Positions 1 through 11,020 of a DNA stretch of 64,000 nucleotides are shown here, one piece after another. This stretch comes from Picocystis sp. L7 (lineage: Eukaryota > Chlorophyta > Picocystophyceae > Picocystales > Picocystaceae), in the NCBI GenBank assembly GCA_020975725.1, contig QXJR01000028.1, positions 434,001-498,000 on the forward strand. Direction: 5' to 3'. The notes below the pieces were generated by a model that saw only the letters and a program-made list of their open reading frames with translations, was not told the origin of the DNA and did no database searches. Position numbers and translations under genes: made by a program. Position 1 is the stretch's first letter, and every line of letters starts with the position of its first letter.

Positions 1-1
1 C

Positions 2-124
2 ACGAAGTACAAGAAGAATGCTTGCCAGTTTTGCAAGTGCAAATTGAGGGTGTTCCCTAGACATGCTACATATCGATCTTGCCACACCTTTGGCAATTGC
101 AACAAGTGCAAGACCCCTTACTAG
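2..124 (+). other. Cys-rich C-terminal fragment, cut by the window edge
   Basis: An open frame runs in from the left edge and stops at 122-124, leaving 40 residues. It carries paired cysteines (CQFCKC, then CHTFGNCNKC) that resemble a zinc ribbon at the end of a longer protein. Similar tails occur on some transposases, and a tyrosine-recombinase fossil follows 300 bases later, so a mobile-element origin is plausible. The rest of the gene lies outside the window and I cannot name the family. Confidence 0.3.
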
Positions 125-427
125 GCCAAAGAAGAAAGCGCCGTAGGTCGCCCCGTTGATCACACTTGTTGGTAATGTGTGCCCATTCCAAGCAAGCACC
201 TAAGACTAGAATGCAAAGCTTGACAATTTTCAAACATGAGATTGATGAAAAGGGCCATGCTTGACCCTCTCTTCGACCTAGGAGGGTTCAATCGCTTTTT
301 CTTTTTTAAATGTGTAAATCGGGTTTTTGGCTTTCGTCACCTGGGATTCACCCGGTGAGTCCAAAAATCATCCACAGAGGGTGACCAAAAGGAGGGAAGG
401 GAGGCTCATGAACCGGGATGTGGAGGT

Positions 428-2192
428 GTGGGGTGTACTCTAAATATTGACCTAGTGGTGGAGCTTCGCAATAGCGAAGGAATGGTCACTAGCAAAGCAT
501 ACAAGATTGGCCAAGCGCTGTTCCTTCTTCACCTATGTAGCCAAAACCATTTGTCTTTACTCCTCTCATTCAAAGAAGGTGTGAGTGAGCAGTTGGGCGG
601 GGCTCGTGGAAATCACGGGGTGACAAACTCTGCATTGATCTTCACACTTTTGCCGGGTTCCTCCCAAGGCAAATCCATTGTGCCTTTGGACCAGATGTTT
701 AAGGATGCGATGCCTGTCCTTGATCCAATGTATGCTTTGGAGATGGATGGCAGGAGGTTGAGCGATATCCAATTGAGTAAATACCATTATGCCTTACACT
801 TGCTATGCAAAGACTTTCAGCAAGAACAACGATGGGCTCGATAGATGAGAAGAATTGGCAAAGTTCTCCGTGGATGGTCGCGGGCAAATCCTAGAAGGAG
901 AAAGGAAGAAGGGATGGAAGTTGAGAGTGGTAAGGCTCCTTTGCTTGGTGTTATGCAACACTCATGTGGATTTGGTTTGCCGATTAGACAGGGTGGCCTA
1001 TCTCAACATTGGACAGGTGAGGGATGCACATGAATATCTTCTCATTTTCTTCGCATAGTCAAAGATAGACCAAGAGGGCAACTTAGCAAAGCATGGGCCG
1101 GCCATGTATGCAAATCCCCTCAATCCCTGAATTAATCTTTGGACAAGCCTCGGAGTCTTCCTCGTGAGAGCTACACATTTCGAATTGTTACTTAAAGGCA
1201 GCTCTACACTTGCTTTGTGCCATGGTAGCCGATGAAAAAGAAAAAAGATTTAAAAATTGCGTGATGGGGTCCGTGGAGTGCCTCAAAGATGAAATCAAAG
1301 CACGTGGCCTAAAAACGGACTCTCTTGGCAGCCGCTCATTTTGCAAAGGAGCCGCAACGTACCTCGGTGCCGGGGGAAGACCTTGCCCTTTAACAAGTGC
1401 AATACCATGACGAGCAGGCTTGATACAAATTGGTGTAGAGGGCACATATCGAGACTTCGATAGTGCCGGTGATCCCCATCTTGGCAGGACGGCTTGCCCA
1501 TGCACACAGAAGAGCTTGTATTCTTACCACCCACATTCGTGCTAGGAAATGACGAGGAGAGCGGCTTCGTCCGTTGCTATGTGGGAGAGTGCATGAACAT
1601 TGCAATGATGAACTTTGTTGTTGCTCAAGGGTGCTTGGCAAGTGTGGTATTCCATTTGGAAACATTGAAGGCCCACCTCCAAAGTACCCAAAAGTTGTGG
1701 ACAAACCTGCTCATGGTTGACAATGACCGATGTCGTAAACTCAAGACAATGATATACTATGGCTATGTTTACGACGAAGTGGCCAAATAACACAATCTGC
1801 GTGAGACTAGAGTACCACCTCATTGCACGCATTTGCATGAAATGCACCGCGTGCGAGGTGATGTAGACAAGAGGATTCCACATATCAAGGATCAAATGGA
1901 TCGATCACCAGCGGTCATCGAGCAAGCACTTGGTGAAGTGGTGCAACAAGGCAAGATTGACGGTCACCTTGTAACGACGGCAAATCAAGAAACTTACATG
2001 GTCAAGGGTTTGAAGAATTTTGGCTTTGGAGACTTGATCCACGAGCAACAATTTGCAGGCCCCGGATTTGAAGCAGGTGAACAACATCAAGAAACGTTGA
2101 GTGACTATGGTCTCCTACCCTTTGCACCACTAGACGCTCGAAGATTGTACAACTCGTGGCTATCCTTGGAGACTCATCCACCCACATGAGGC
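428..2192 (+). mobile_element. Broken tyrosine-recombinase element (Crypton-like or other YR element)
   Basis: Pieces of one recombinase-like protein follow in the expected order on the plus strand. At about 1060-1130 there is a KIDQEGN...MYANPLNP segment. At about 1310-1500 comes FCKGAATYLGAGG...CPLTSAI, then DSAGD...GRTACP, which resembles the catalytic RKGAATY and AGD/GRT region of tyrosine recombinases found in algal and oomycete repeats. At about 1505-1790 lies FLPPTF...GCLASVVFHLETL, and at 1815-2189 VPPH...LHEMHRVRGDV. The copy is broken at several points and is a fossil. The segment at 428-844 is probably its N-terminal part but is less recognisable. No end repeats were found. Assignment rests on recalled motif patterns, so the subfamily is uncertain. 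Confidence 0.5.
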
Positions 2193-3280
2193 TAGTGAGC
2201 AAAAGGACCGCGAACGCTTGAAATCATACCGCAAACTCATGTTAGCCATGCAAGCAGAGGTACTACTTGGTGTGTGGAAAAATTGGGCAACGTTTAGGAG
2301 TACGAAGCCATGTTAGAAAGCACCCAACACGATTTCAAGTGCGACAACTCGCGTAGCCTCAAACGTCGTCATGGAGAACTTTGCTGGGATATCATTCTAT
2401 GCCTCAAGTACTAAATGCAGCGGTTACCATGGTACTTGCACGTCCGTCACACTTTTTGCTCGTTCACTTCCACCCAAGGCATGCGACCGCGAAGGAGGCA
2501 CGTGCGCGGAAATTGCTCGTGCATACTCAATGATTGCACCCTCCACCCCCATACTCGATCCGTCTCGCAAAGCATCCCTTCCGCGCGTTTTCTCTTGAGT
2601 TTCTTCCGCGCGCCATTGATAGACGAGCCGCTCGTGTCGCGGCATGACCGGTGCCTGCCTTCTCGTTGTCCATGCACGCGACCGTCCAAAAACCAAGAAA
2701 CGATCAATCCAAAGTCACCGGACGTAAACAGTACAAAGACAAGATGCGTACTGTTCCCGGACATTCCTTGTGGGAGACTCGTCTTTCCTGCCTAAAAAGG
2801 GTGTTTGAAATCCCCAGCTTGAACCGAGCATGGCGGCTACGGACGATGGATGGGGCGATGGCGTGGCAGCTCGAGGGGTTGCTCGACGTGGATACCGGAG
2901 AGCAAACTACATGCATTACCTCACTCAGTGCATATAGTGGGTGGTGTTTCATCAAAGTTAAGTCACGCGCATGATGAGGCGAGCACGGACACGGCTTGGT
3001 TCTCGGGGACGACGTCCTCGTCTGCGGTAGAGAATAAACTCCCACAGAGGGATCCTGCACCCCTTTTCTCAAGAATTCTCCTCCGAACGTCATTGGGGTC
3101 AAGTAGGTTTCCGACCGGATGGGTCGTCAGGTTCAGACCCGGAATATATCTCAGGGATGTGAGGGGTGACGCCAGGGTGACGAAATTCGGCGAAGAGGGG
3201 ATCTCGTGAAAAAGCTAGGGACTGATTACGTGCACTGAGAAACCTTGAAAATTCCATAGCCTCAAATGGCATTCTGCAGC
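2193..3280. other. Intergenic stretch without a recognisable gene
   Basis: No open frame here resembles a protein family. The stretch holds one near-match (one mismatch) to the recurrent promoter-type motif, as GAGAATAAACTCCC at 3030-3043. It contains the 3' flank of the syntaxin gene. Confidence 0.5.
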
Positions 3281-4210
3281 TCACAAAAACACTAGATTTT
3301 TCAGGACCAATAGCACCAGCATGAACAAGATCGCACCGACAAGCAAAAGGATGCACATGGTTGTGCGACTCTTTTTCTGCGATCTTTCTGCCCTTCTGAG
3401 CTGTTCAAGACCCTCTTCCACGTGAGATCCAACCTGATCGATGTTATAATCGATACGGTCAAGTACAGTGCCTTGATCAATGACGAGCGTTGACAGGTCT
3501 TTCATGACCATGGCAAGGTCTTCTACCGATTGTGCCACTGCTTCAATCTCACGTTCTCGTTCCCTGACAATTGCAGCATCAGCCTGCTCTACCATAGCTT
3601 CTGCTTTGCTCCTACCATGCTCCCCAAATGCCCAATCTTCGCGAGTAGGTTCTAGCCCCGGCACAAAGGTTCTAGTGGATCCTTCTGCCTGCTTCTTCAA
3701 ACGTAGCAGGTAGTTCTTCTGTGCCTTTCTGAATTCGATCGACAACTTTTGCAGTTGCTGAGCAGCCTGAGCTTGCACATTCTTCTTCACTGCATCCTCC
3801 TCTTGGCTTCCGTGGGATCTCAGCCCACGAAGGCGCCCTTCACAGTTGTGCAACGCTCTTGTGATTTCTCTCGCTTTGTTGTCCGCTTGGACTTGCGGTG
3901 CTCCGGCACTATCGTCATCGAAAGACGCACGGAGCGCGCGTGCGTGCAGTTTCGGCAGCTCGTCTAGCATCCCTCGAATCTTCACCATGTCTTCGGCCAG
4001 CGCTTCGGACGCGTCCACCCAAGGCGGTGGAAGGCTGGTGGCGCGTCCTTCGTGCGTTGGGTTCCTTGCATTCCCATCGGACAGCAGCGCTTCGTGTTCC
4101 ACCGAAGGCGATTCAAAGAGGGCACGGGTGGCACGGGAAGCCTCGCGGTATCGTCGAAAGACCGCGGTTCGGTTTCGAACGGCGCCCAGAGGCGCCATGA
4201 CGTTCGCCAT
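3281..4210 (-). CDS. Qa-SNARE syntaxin of the Tlg2/syntaxin-16/SYP4 type
   Basis: This 309-aa protein is a tail-anchored Qa-SNARE, which in this family drives fusion of endosome-derived vesicles with the trans-Golgi network. The N-terminus has RNRTAVFRRYRE, very like the RNRT-FRKYR start of plant SYP41-43. The middle carries the family signature FRKAQKNYLLRLKKQ at about residues 170-185. The C-terminal third is the SNARE helix, with the central-layer glutamine in DQGTVLDRIDYN, followed by a basic stretch and a hydrophobic anchor (TTMCILLLVGAILFMLVLLV) that ends the protein. The open frame extends upstream to 4375, but that extension runs into a tRNA gene, so I chose the ATG at 4208-4210; a second ATG at 4198 is possible. 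Length matches SYP4 proteins (about 320 aa). Confidence 0.9.
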   Translation of the reverse strand: MANVMAPLGAVRNRTAVFRRYREASRATRALFESPSVEHEALLSDGNARNPTHEGRATSLPPPWVDASEALAEDMVKIRGMLDELPKLHARALRASFDDDSAGAPQVQADNKAREITRALHNCEGRLRGLRSHGSQEEDAVKKNVQAQAAQQLQKLSIEFRKAQKNYLLRLKKQAEGSTRTFVPGLEPTREDWAFGEHGRSKAEAMVEQADAAIVREREREIEAVAQSVEDLAMVMKDLSTLVIDQGTVLDRIDYNIDQVGSHVEEGLEQLRRAERSQKKSRTTMCILLLVGAILFMLVLLVLKNLVFL

Positions 4211-4352
4211 CGCCCATACGCACGTCTGAAACGTCGAAAATCTCAGGTGGGGGATCCCTTTCGAACTTGTCTTGAACCAATCAGGATCCCCTTTCCAAAA
4301 CGAGGCCAATGGGAGGAGAAGGGTCGGCTTTCCACCCGGCATACCAGGTTCG

Positions 4353-4359
4353 AAAAAAA
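4353..4359 (-). terminator. Pol III terminator (T7) of tRNA-Val
   Basis: A run of seven T on the minus strand begins nine bases after the discriminator base of the tRNA gene, as expected for RNA polymerase III termination. Confidence 0.8.
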
Positions 4360-4367
4360 CAGTTGGA

Positions 4368-4440
4368 TACAGCAAGCGAGTTTCGATCTCGCGACCTTCT
4401 GCGTGTAAGGCAGATGCTCTCCCAACTGAGCTATCGCTGC
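4368..4440 (-). tRNA. tRNA-Val (anticodon UAC)
   Basis: The minus strand folds into a 73-nt cloverleaf without intron. The acceptor stem is GCAGCGA with TTGCTGT (two G-U pairs), the D stem GCTC/GAGC, the anticodon stem TCTGC/GCAGA with loop CTTACAC (anticodon TAC), and the T stem GCGAG/CTCGC. The discriminator base is A. The A box (TAGCTCAGTTGG) is canonical. The T loop is ATCGAAA, so position 54 is A instead of the usual T, a variant best known from eukaryotic initiator tRNAs. The CCA end is not encoded, as expected in a nuclear gene. Confidence 0.9.
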
Positions 4441-6235
4441 AACACGAATAATAGTGTTAACTAATCGGGCTTTTGGGAGGATATATATATTAGACCCGAT
4501 CCCCCCGAAAATACCGCTCATCGAACTACATCAAACCCTTGTTTTCTACTTGGCTCTCAAGACTGTTGCGATCAAGGTCGCAACAAGACGATGCTTGAAT
4601 TCTATTCGGCACCCATCGATGGATGGAACAACCAAGTGCAAGTCCGACTTTCCAAACCTGCTTGTCCGACCTTACTAAGCGATCTCCCGTGAAAAGGTGG
4701 TTCGGGACGCTAGAGCTATCGTGCCTAAACGTCAAGACGGAGTAGAATCTCACATGAGCCGTTCTCCAAAGGCAACACGACAACAACAATGCTTTGATAG
4801 CGGGTGCCTCCTTAACAAAACAACACCATTCTTGTCTATGGTAGACTTATGGTTGATGCTTAATGAGAGCGGATTCGAAACGTTACGTAGTTCGTTTATT
4901 TCACATGTACAGGTAGTTCAACAAGTAAGGACGAAGCGAGATTTCATTCGAAGATGTTTGCGAGTGTGATGTATTGGGAGGATGCGCAGGGCTCCTCTTC
5001 AGCCCTCTACGAAGGGGAAGTCTTGAGAAGGCACTCTTCAAGGGCGAGCAATACAAGGTATCACGCGTGCTTGATGCACGTAGAAAGGTCTTATTTGTGT
5101 CATTGAAACGTCGCATTTTATCATATTAAGCAAGTGTTGAAGCTCGTGGACGATCGAGCATGGACTCTTCCCCATATTCCTCCGTATGTCCCTCGATGTG
5201 ATTCCACCAAAAATCTATTTGGAATAGCATACCCCAAAAAGGTAGATGGAGCAGGGGGTGGAAGCATCGTCCCCTTCCACGTCTACTACTTCTAGACGCA
5301 TGATCATGCAACGTGAGTAGTCCGCTATGGGACCCGAAAAGTTGAAAGAGGGTGGGTCAAACCAAGATTTCACTCATGTGCTTGGTCCAAGTGCCAAGGC
5401 ACACGAGGCGATGTGAAGTGCGAGTTTCTTGGCTTTGTCCTGGATGTCACCGTTCGAATCAAAGCCATTGAGTAGATCCATCACGTGCATATATCTTCCA
5501 TTGAGATATGTAGGTGCTCATATATAACCGTCTTTATTCCCACAACAATACGATGGATAGTTTTAGATGCCTCATAGCACAAAACTAGCTACACCCTAGT
5601 CCCATTTGCTGTTTGCCAATGGACGCAAGTTATAGTAAATCTTTGCGTGGATCCTTTGCTCATAGGAGGGTGGATGCTTCCAATGGGAAACATTATTTCG
5701 CTTCTCCCTATTTTGCTTTTTGTTGTAGTTGGTCTTGCCTTCAAAGTCCACGAACCACGCCCAGATTTTCCAAGGACATCTTCCTCGCACTCTTGGACCG
5801 CACTTCAGGCAGGGTGGTGCTCGGCACATGTTCAACTCTGCGGGAAAGAATAGCCAGAGGGTGTGCCATCAAGGAGGTTCGAAGCCCCCTTTGATCTGAC
5901 TACCAAAGATCGCAGGAAGTTCCTGGAACCTGGCAACAGTGCAGCTCCTCACACGCACACACACTCGATGTCTCAAGGGCACCCTCAGGTGCTCTGGGGA
6001 GAGGAATCCGTTCGCTCGACTTTGAGCGAGTGTAAGTGGAAGCGCGAGCTGTTGGAAATTGAATCATAGAATGCGGGCCATGGCATAGAATCCTTCACCG
6101 AGCTGTAAATTCAGGTTGCCGGTTGGATCTTTGATCCTGCTACGGCTAAAGTTCAATCGAACCTTACGTTCTAGAGAGCATGCGTTCAAGCAAGAGCAGA
6201 AGGAAGAGGTGAAACCTACAAACACTGGATTGTGT
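4441..6235. other. Gene-poor stretch
   Basis: About 1.8 kb without an open frame that I can assign. A GTTAAC hexamer at 4455-4460 lies 15 bases upstream of the tRNA 5' end. The rest is AT-richer than the neighbouring genes and looks like decayed intergenic DNA; its last 150 bases include the SDA1 3' flank. Confidence 0.4.
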
Positions 6236-8524
6236 CTAGTGTTTCTTCTTCCCTGTAAATTGTTTCTTGCGTGCAAGCTGCCCCCTGCCCTTATTGCGCA
6301 CCCTTACCTTTGCCTTCCGTTGCCGAGCAGCAGCAGGCAAGGCCTTCGCCTTCTCCTTTTCTTTATTGCTCCTTCCCCCTTCTTTCTTGTGTTTGAACTT
6401 GGCAGATGCGCCAAACTCTCTTCCTTCGCGACCTTCATGCACCCTTGCCAATCTCATAGCCTTTTCTTGTCTAACTCGGATCGTGGGACCGAGGTCCTCA
6501 GGATTCACCCGCTTCTCATTCATACCCTGCAACTTGGTAGCTCTGCCTTCAGTCGATTTCGCCAAAGATTTAAGACCATGTTTTTTCATTTGAGCTTCAA
6601 CTAAATTTTCCTGCTTCTTCCGCTTCATCTGTGAAAAGTCTTCGGGTGTGAGCATTCGAATCATTTCTGTGCTATACAGCTCCTTTGCTGAACTGTCGAG
6701 AGTTTTTTCTGACTTGATTTCTGCAACCTTTCTCTTCAAGGAACGTAAACTTTTGCCTTCACCCTCCACTTCTGTACCATTTGCTGGTGTCCCTTCCTCA
6801 TCGATCTCGCCTTTGGAAGGCCCCTCCCTCAACTCAACCTTGGTCTTTACAGCAATTGTTTCTTCTCGAGCTTCCTCCGAAACAGCTGAACCATAACCCG
6901 AGCTTTCTTGGGATTCGTATTCCTCATCAGATGGACCCGAATATATATCCTGTCCAGAACTTTCTCCAGTTGCCCAGTCATCCCCCTCAGATTGAGAAGC
7001 AGGATCTTCTGCATCTAGCAATTCAACTCCTGGAACACGGCTGGGAACACTCTCTGCACCGTACGGCTGCAGCTCCGGAGCCCCACTTTTGAGCAGATTT
7101 TCTTGCACAACCCTACCTCTGTCTTTCTTGTGAAGCATCTGTGGAGCTACAGAGCGGAACAGAGAAATCAGGGACCGCGCAGCCATTCGAACTCCCTTCA
7201 CTTTGTCCGTCTTGTAAGAAGCCAAGTCCTGAAGCAAAGTGTCAGAGATGATCAGTGGTTGTCTTGCACAGAGTTCACGGACTGATTTAAGCCCTACTTG
7301 CACCACCTCGGGTCGTGCACGATCATGAATGAAGTTATTGACAAGTTGGCGTAAGACAGGTTCAAGAACATCCGGAGGAACCATGTCGTGCGTGGCTTGA
7401 GCAAGCGATGCAAGAATATGAGTGACCTCTCTTTGTTGAGGCATCACATACTTCTGAACAAAGGGATAGAACTGCAGAAGAATCAACTTATGGACTCCTA
7501 TGGCTCGGGAAATCACCTGAAGCATTTTCAGTCGACTTTCAAACGTCTCCGTCCCTTTGGTAAGCCTTGCAAAAAGCTGGTCAGCAAAACCTTGTGGATC
7601 GTGCAATAAGTGCAACGCTGCAATGCCTCCTTGTCCCTCTCCCAACGCCTCCCTCCTTGCCTGTTTTTTTACCGTCATCATTACGCGCTTGAGTTTGGCT
7701 TGTTTTTTCTTTTTGGTCGAAAAAGTCCCCTTTTTGTGGGCAGCATATATCTCTCGCTTGGAAGGGCCTGCAATTCCAGCAGCTGAATTCGATACCCGTA
7801 GAAGTTTGTCTTGCTCATCCTCCTCTTCGTCAGAACTATCGTCCTGCTCATCGTCCACTTCGTTCCCAAGGAAAAAGTTCAGGCAGGCATTCAAGATTGA
7901 CGAAGAAGGATGTTTTGCCCCACATGCTAGTACATTCACTGCGTTGGAGCTCCTCCACACGTTTCTCCTGTACATTTCAGCAATGATGGCCAAGGACTTC
8001 TTGGACACAAACTCTTCCTCGTTCTCAATGTTCTCTCTCAGAAATCCAAGCAAGGTTTTGTTGAGCTTTTCGTCTTGTCTACCCTTGTTGCATTTCGCAA
8101 TGTCTGCGATGATGTGCCGAAAGATAAGCTGGTGCAGTTCCTTGTCTCGACACCGGAAGAGGCGAAAGAAGAGAGGGAGGAGTTGGGTTGGCCCCACTTG
8201 TTTCCTGTTCCGCAGCATGATAAGTGCTTGAGCCAGAGTTTTACGCAGCGAAGGACTGACACCAGAAAAGTTGTTTTCGAGCAGTTCCATGAGTTGGATT
8301 GGCAAGTTTTCCGTCTGCTTCGGATAGCACGCGGCCACCTGTGCCATGAACGTGACCAGTTCGGCGAATTCCTCGCTGTTCTTCTGTGGATGGAGCTTGA
8401 ACAGGGACAGCTCCGCCAGGAAGTGCCGCCTCTGCAGTTCGAACTCGTCCACGTATCCTTCCGGATCCCGCTTGGCTTTGTTCTGCAGCGCTGCGAGGTC
8501 GGCGCCGCCCAGCCGCGCCGCCAT
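6236..8524 (-). CDS. SDA1: SDA1 family protein, 60S ribosome biogenesis and nuclear export
   Basis: The 762-aa product matches SDA1 over its full length. In yeast and animals this nucleolar protein is needed for late maturation and export of the 60S subunit. Residues about 1-370 form the helical SDA1 N-terminal region (YVDEFELQRRHFLAEL, CNKGRQDEKLNKTL, EMYRRNVWRSSNAVN). An acidic stretch (about 220-245) and a lysine-rich stretch follow. The middle contains MLQVISRAIGVHKLILLQFYP and VQVGLKSVRELCARQP, both typical of the family. The tail is acidic, then very basic (RKKQFTGKKKH), as expected for a nucleolar protein. I chose the ATG at 8522-8524; the codon before it is GTG. No intron is apparent. 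GTTAAC boxes and one promoter-type dyad lie within 170 bases upstream. Confidence 0.95.
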   Translation of the reverse strand: MAARLGGADLAALQNKAKRDPEGYVDEFELQRRHFLAELSLFKLHPQKNSEEFAELVTFMAQVAACYPKQTENLPIQLMELLENNFSGVSPSLRKTLAQALIMLRNRKQVGPTQLLPLFFRLFRCRDKELHQLIFRHIIADIAKCNKGRQDEKLNKTLLGFLRENIENEEEFVSKKSLAIIAEMYRRNVWRSSNAVNVLACGAKHPSSSILNACLNFFLGNEVDDEQDDSSDEEEDEQDKLLRVSNSAAGIAGPSKREIYAAHKKGTFSTKKKKQAKLKRVMMTVKKQARREALGEGQGGIAALHLLHDPQGFADQLFARLTKGTETFESRLKMLQVISRAIGVHKLILLQFYPFVQKYVMPQQREVTHILASLAQATHDMVPPDVLEPVLRQLVNNFIHDRARPEVVQVGLKSVRELCARQPLIISDTLLQDLASYKTDKVKGVRMAARSLISLFRSVAPQMLHKKDRGRVVQENLLKSGAPELQPYGAESVPSRVPGVELLDAEDPASQSEGDDWATGESSGQDIYSGPSDEEYESQESSGYGSAVSEEAREETIAVKTKVELREGPSKGEIDEEGTPANGTEVEGEGKSLRSLKRKVAEIKSEKTLDSSAKELYSTEMIRMLTPEDFSQMKRKKQENLVEAQMKKHGLKSLAKSTEGRATKLQGMNEKRVNPEDLGPTIRVRQEKAMRLARVHEGREGREFGASAKFKHKKEGGRSNKEKEKAKALPAAARQRKAKVRVRNKGRGQLARKKQFTGKKKH

Positions 8525-8563
8525 CACGAAACAGTGTCGGAACCTTCTTCACGTGCACTGCGA

Positions 8564-8690
8564 GGTTAACTGCTCGTGGTTAATCCAAGCCCCTTCCTCC
8601 TGCCCCCTCCCGGGGCCGAGGGAGGACGCCCGAACTTAACCCTTTCGTTAACATCGTCGGTGCATCCCCGACGGGAGAGAAGAAACTCCC
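8564..8690. promoter_or_regulatory. Putative divergent promoter with GTTAAC boxes and a GGGAGTTTCTTCTC motif
   Basis: Upstream of SDA1 lie GGTTAAC (8564-8570), GGTTAAT (8578-8584), TTAACCC (8636-8642) and GTTAAC (8647-8652). An exact copy of the recurrent 14-mer follows on the minus strand at 8677-8690. The combination recurs next to other genes in this window. A promoter role is inferred from position and repetition only. Confidence 0.5.
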
Positions 8691-8722
8691 TCCAGGCCGA
8701 CGGTTCGTCGACGTACGTGGTG

Positions 8723-9265
8723 ATGTACGTTTCCATCCTCGTGGTCCGCTCCGCCATCGAAGAACGCACCCGAAGAGACGTCTTTCGAATGTCATTGGCG
8801 GGTGGAAGGTGGATGGTGCTTCCGTTCGATCCATGCGACCTCCAGGTGGTGTGTCCGCGCACTCGAACCGACGGGTGGGACAGACGGTTTCAGGGTCGGG
8901 GGTCGGACGTGGAGAACATAAACACGTCACAGGTGCAGATATGTGGCGTTCCGTCGAATGCACCAACACCCGTGGCATGTTCAGTTTCTACCTCGAATTC
9001 AGCGTATTGCAGGAGGCACTTTAGCAGAGGGCATGCAGGCCGCCTCAGATATCTGAAGGAAATGGCCCCGAACGGGCACACAACGAATGGACAAATCTTG
9101 GATAGGGAGGCCGGCACAAGCAACAAATGTCCTCAAATTGAATTCGCGAGACGGGTGGCTTCAGCAATTGAAACAGGAGAACTCCTCGATGATTGCACAA
9201 GCGCCCATCGTTCCGAGCCCCTGAGCTGTCAACGGTTCCGTCTGTGGAGAGCGTTCTTCACCTGA
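8723..9265 (+). CDS. Possible two-exon gene divergent from SDA1, unknown product
   Basis: An open frame starts at ATG 8723, 33 bases after the promoter-type motif. Its internal segment 8846-8932 begins with GTGGTG and ends in CACAG, and would make an 87-bp intron of the size seen in other genes here. Splicing gives a 151-aa protein (MYVSILVVRSAIEERTRRDV at its start). The frame stays open whether or not the segment is removed, so splicing is not required. No family is recognised. The position opposite SDA1 across a motif-bearing spacer is the main argument that the gene is real. Confidence 0.25.
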   Translation: MYVSILVVRSAIEERTRRDVFRMSLAGGRWMVLPFDPCDLQVVCPRTRTDGWDRRFQGRGSDVENINTSQVQICGVPSNAPTPVACSVSTSNSAYCRRHFSRGHAGRLRYLKEMAPNGHTTNGQILDREAGTSNKCPQIEFARRVASAIETGELLDDCTSAHRSEPLSCQRFRLWRAFFT

Positions 9266-9451
9266 CAAGTGCAGAAGCTCCTTCTGAACACAACACCAAT
9301 GAAAGAGCACCGCCCTGAATCCGATACGACTCTCTTGTATTGGCAATGCTTCGCCCCGAAACGATGCAGAGCTACTGCGTGACTGGAGTGTGCTGAAGCA
9401 GGATGAACATCGCGGTTTTGCTGCTGGGAAATTAGTTTGGTACACCTCCAT

Positions 9452-11020
9452 CTAGGTAGGGGTAGTTGAGGGATTTAGCGCAACGCGTGCGGTATCCCCT
9501 TGTTGCACTGGAGTGGAGGGGGATCCTTCGCGTCTCTGTTCGCTCCGCACCCTTCGGCTTTCATCGAAGTACTGGTTTGGGTGATTTACTCCCGTCATAC
9601 ATGCACATCCATGCACTCCTTCAAATGTTTCCTGACAAGCAAGCTGGAAGTGCTTGTTTTTCACCTTTTCTAATATACTATCAACTCTCTGAGATTCTAA
9701 GCTAAGGACCTGAAGCATTGATCTGAGGTCATCTTCACTCTTGTGCCTGTATGGGCAACCATGATGTTCGTCACTGCCAGGAGTAGACGTGATGATTTTC
9801 ATGCACGAATAGGGTGTGTAATCACGCCTGTTGCCCTCCTTCCCATAGTTGTGTCTGATGTTGTAAGCATACTTCTTTTCAAACTGATCGCCATCACACT
9901 TGGGAGCGAATTCTGCTTTCCAGAAAGCGAGAGCATCTTGAAGATTGAGGCCAATCCCTTTCAAAAACAATCCCAGCTGCATTCTGCCACCGTATTTCAG
10001 GTGATGGCTTGCTTTGAGCCTATGGTACAAGTGACTCATGCACAAGGGAAATGACTCGGCTGCCAAGCTGGGGAGATCCTGTATGGTCACCGGAGAGTCT
10101 GATCCTCCTCTTCTGACACCATTGTCATAGTCTGGTCCGAGATATCGCTTATTGAGTGACTCTACCAATGGCGCAAGCCGTTGCTGCTCCCCCGCAGAAA
10201 ACTCATCCCACTTCCTTGCTGTGAGGATGAGGCACTTGGACAGCTGTGCTCGAAAGTGTCCAACCAGCAAGGCTGTCAGTTGGCTCGCCCTCAAAAAGAC
10301 AGCACCATCCTTCACGTAGACTTTCCTCATGGCCACCAGCTCAGGCACACTCTCAAAGGGTACTTGGAAGAACTTGGATTCTTTCGAAAGTTCTTCCTTT
10401 GTTATTTTTTCACTTTGCTGTGAACGGTACACCGCAAGCAGCTTCTCCTCCAGAGCTTTGAATTGGTCTTGCCTCAATCTTCTGCAGGGAAGGTGGCACT
10501 TCTCCAGAAAGCTTACTTTCTCGTTTTCAGAGATGATACGGAACTTCTGTCTGAAGAGATCGCATTCGTGCTGGATGAACCACCTTCTCAACTCGTCAGT
10601 TTGGCAATACGCCAATCGAAGTACGAAGTGGGAGATTGTGTCCTTCCTTCTTGTTGCCTCGGATGTATCTTCTTGCATATGCTGCTTCAGAAGGGTGAAT
10701 ACAGCATCGGTGAGTTCATTTTCACGTTTTCCACTCAGTTTCGCAGCCTCTATTCCCTTGAGCACTGTTTATGGAATGACAGCATGGACGAAGGTTAGTG
10801 TTTTTCCCTGCGTTTTCTTCGCTGTCGGGCAACTTTCTACCAGGCGCAGCCAGAACTCACCTCGTAATCGGTCGATGGCCAGCTCTTCGAACTCTTCGAG
10901 TGCGATGTCCTCAAAGGGTGGATCGGAGTACATACAAGGCAAAAACTTGGAAGTTTCGTTGCCACTGTCCTTTTTCGCGATTCCACGGCCTTGATACGCG
11001 CCTTCCACTTGGAAAGCCAT
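9452..11020 (-). CDS. PRIM2: DNA primase large subunit (PRIM2), one intron
   Basis: The coding sequence joins 10861-11020 and 9452-10764 on the minus strand, giving 490 aa. The 96-bp intron starts GTGAGTTCTG and ends CATAAACAG. Splicing restores the family's N-terminal motif, LEEFEELAIDRLRVLKGIE, which neither exon alone contains. PRIM2 is the regulatory subunit of the primase that makes RNA primers for DNA polymerase alpha. The C-terminal half has the four iron-sulfur cysteines in order: LCMSHLYHRL, YSCMKI, HGCPYRH and LACQETF. It also has HHLKYGGRMQLGLFLKGIGL, the typical lead-in to that domain. Human PRIM2 is about 509 aa, so the length fits. The start is the ATG at 11018-11020; the frame stays open further upstream but shows no conservation. 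Confidence 0.93.
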
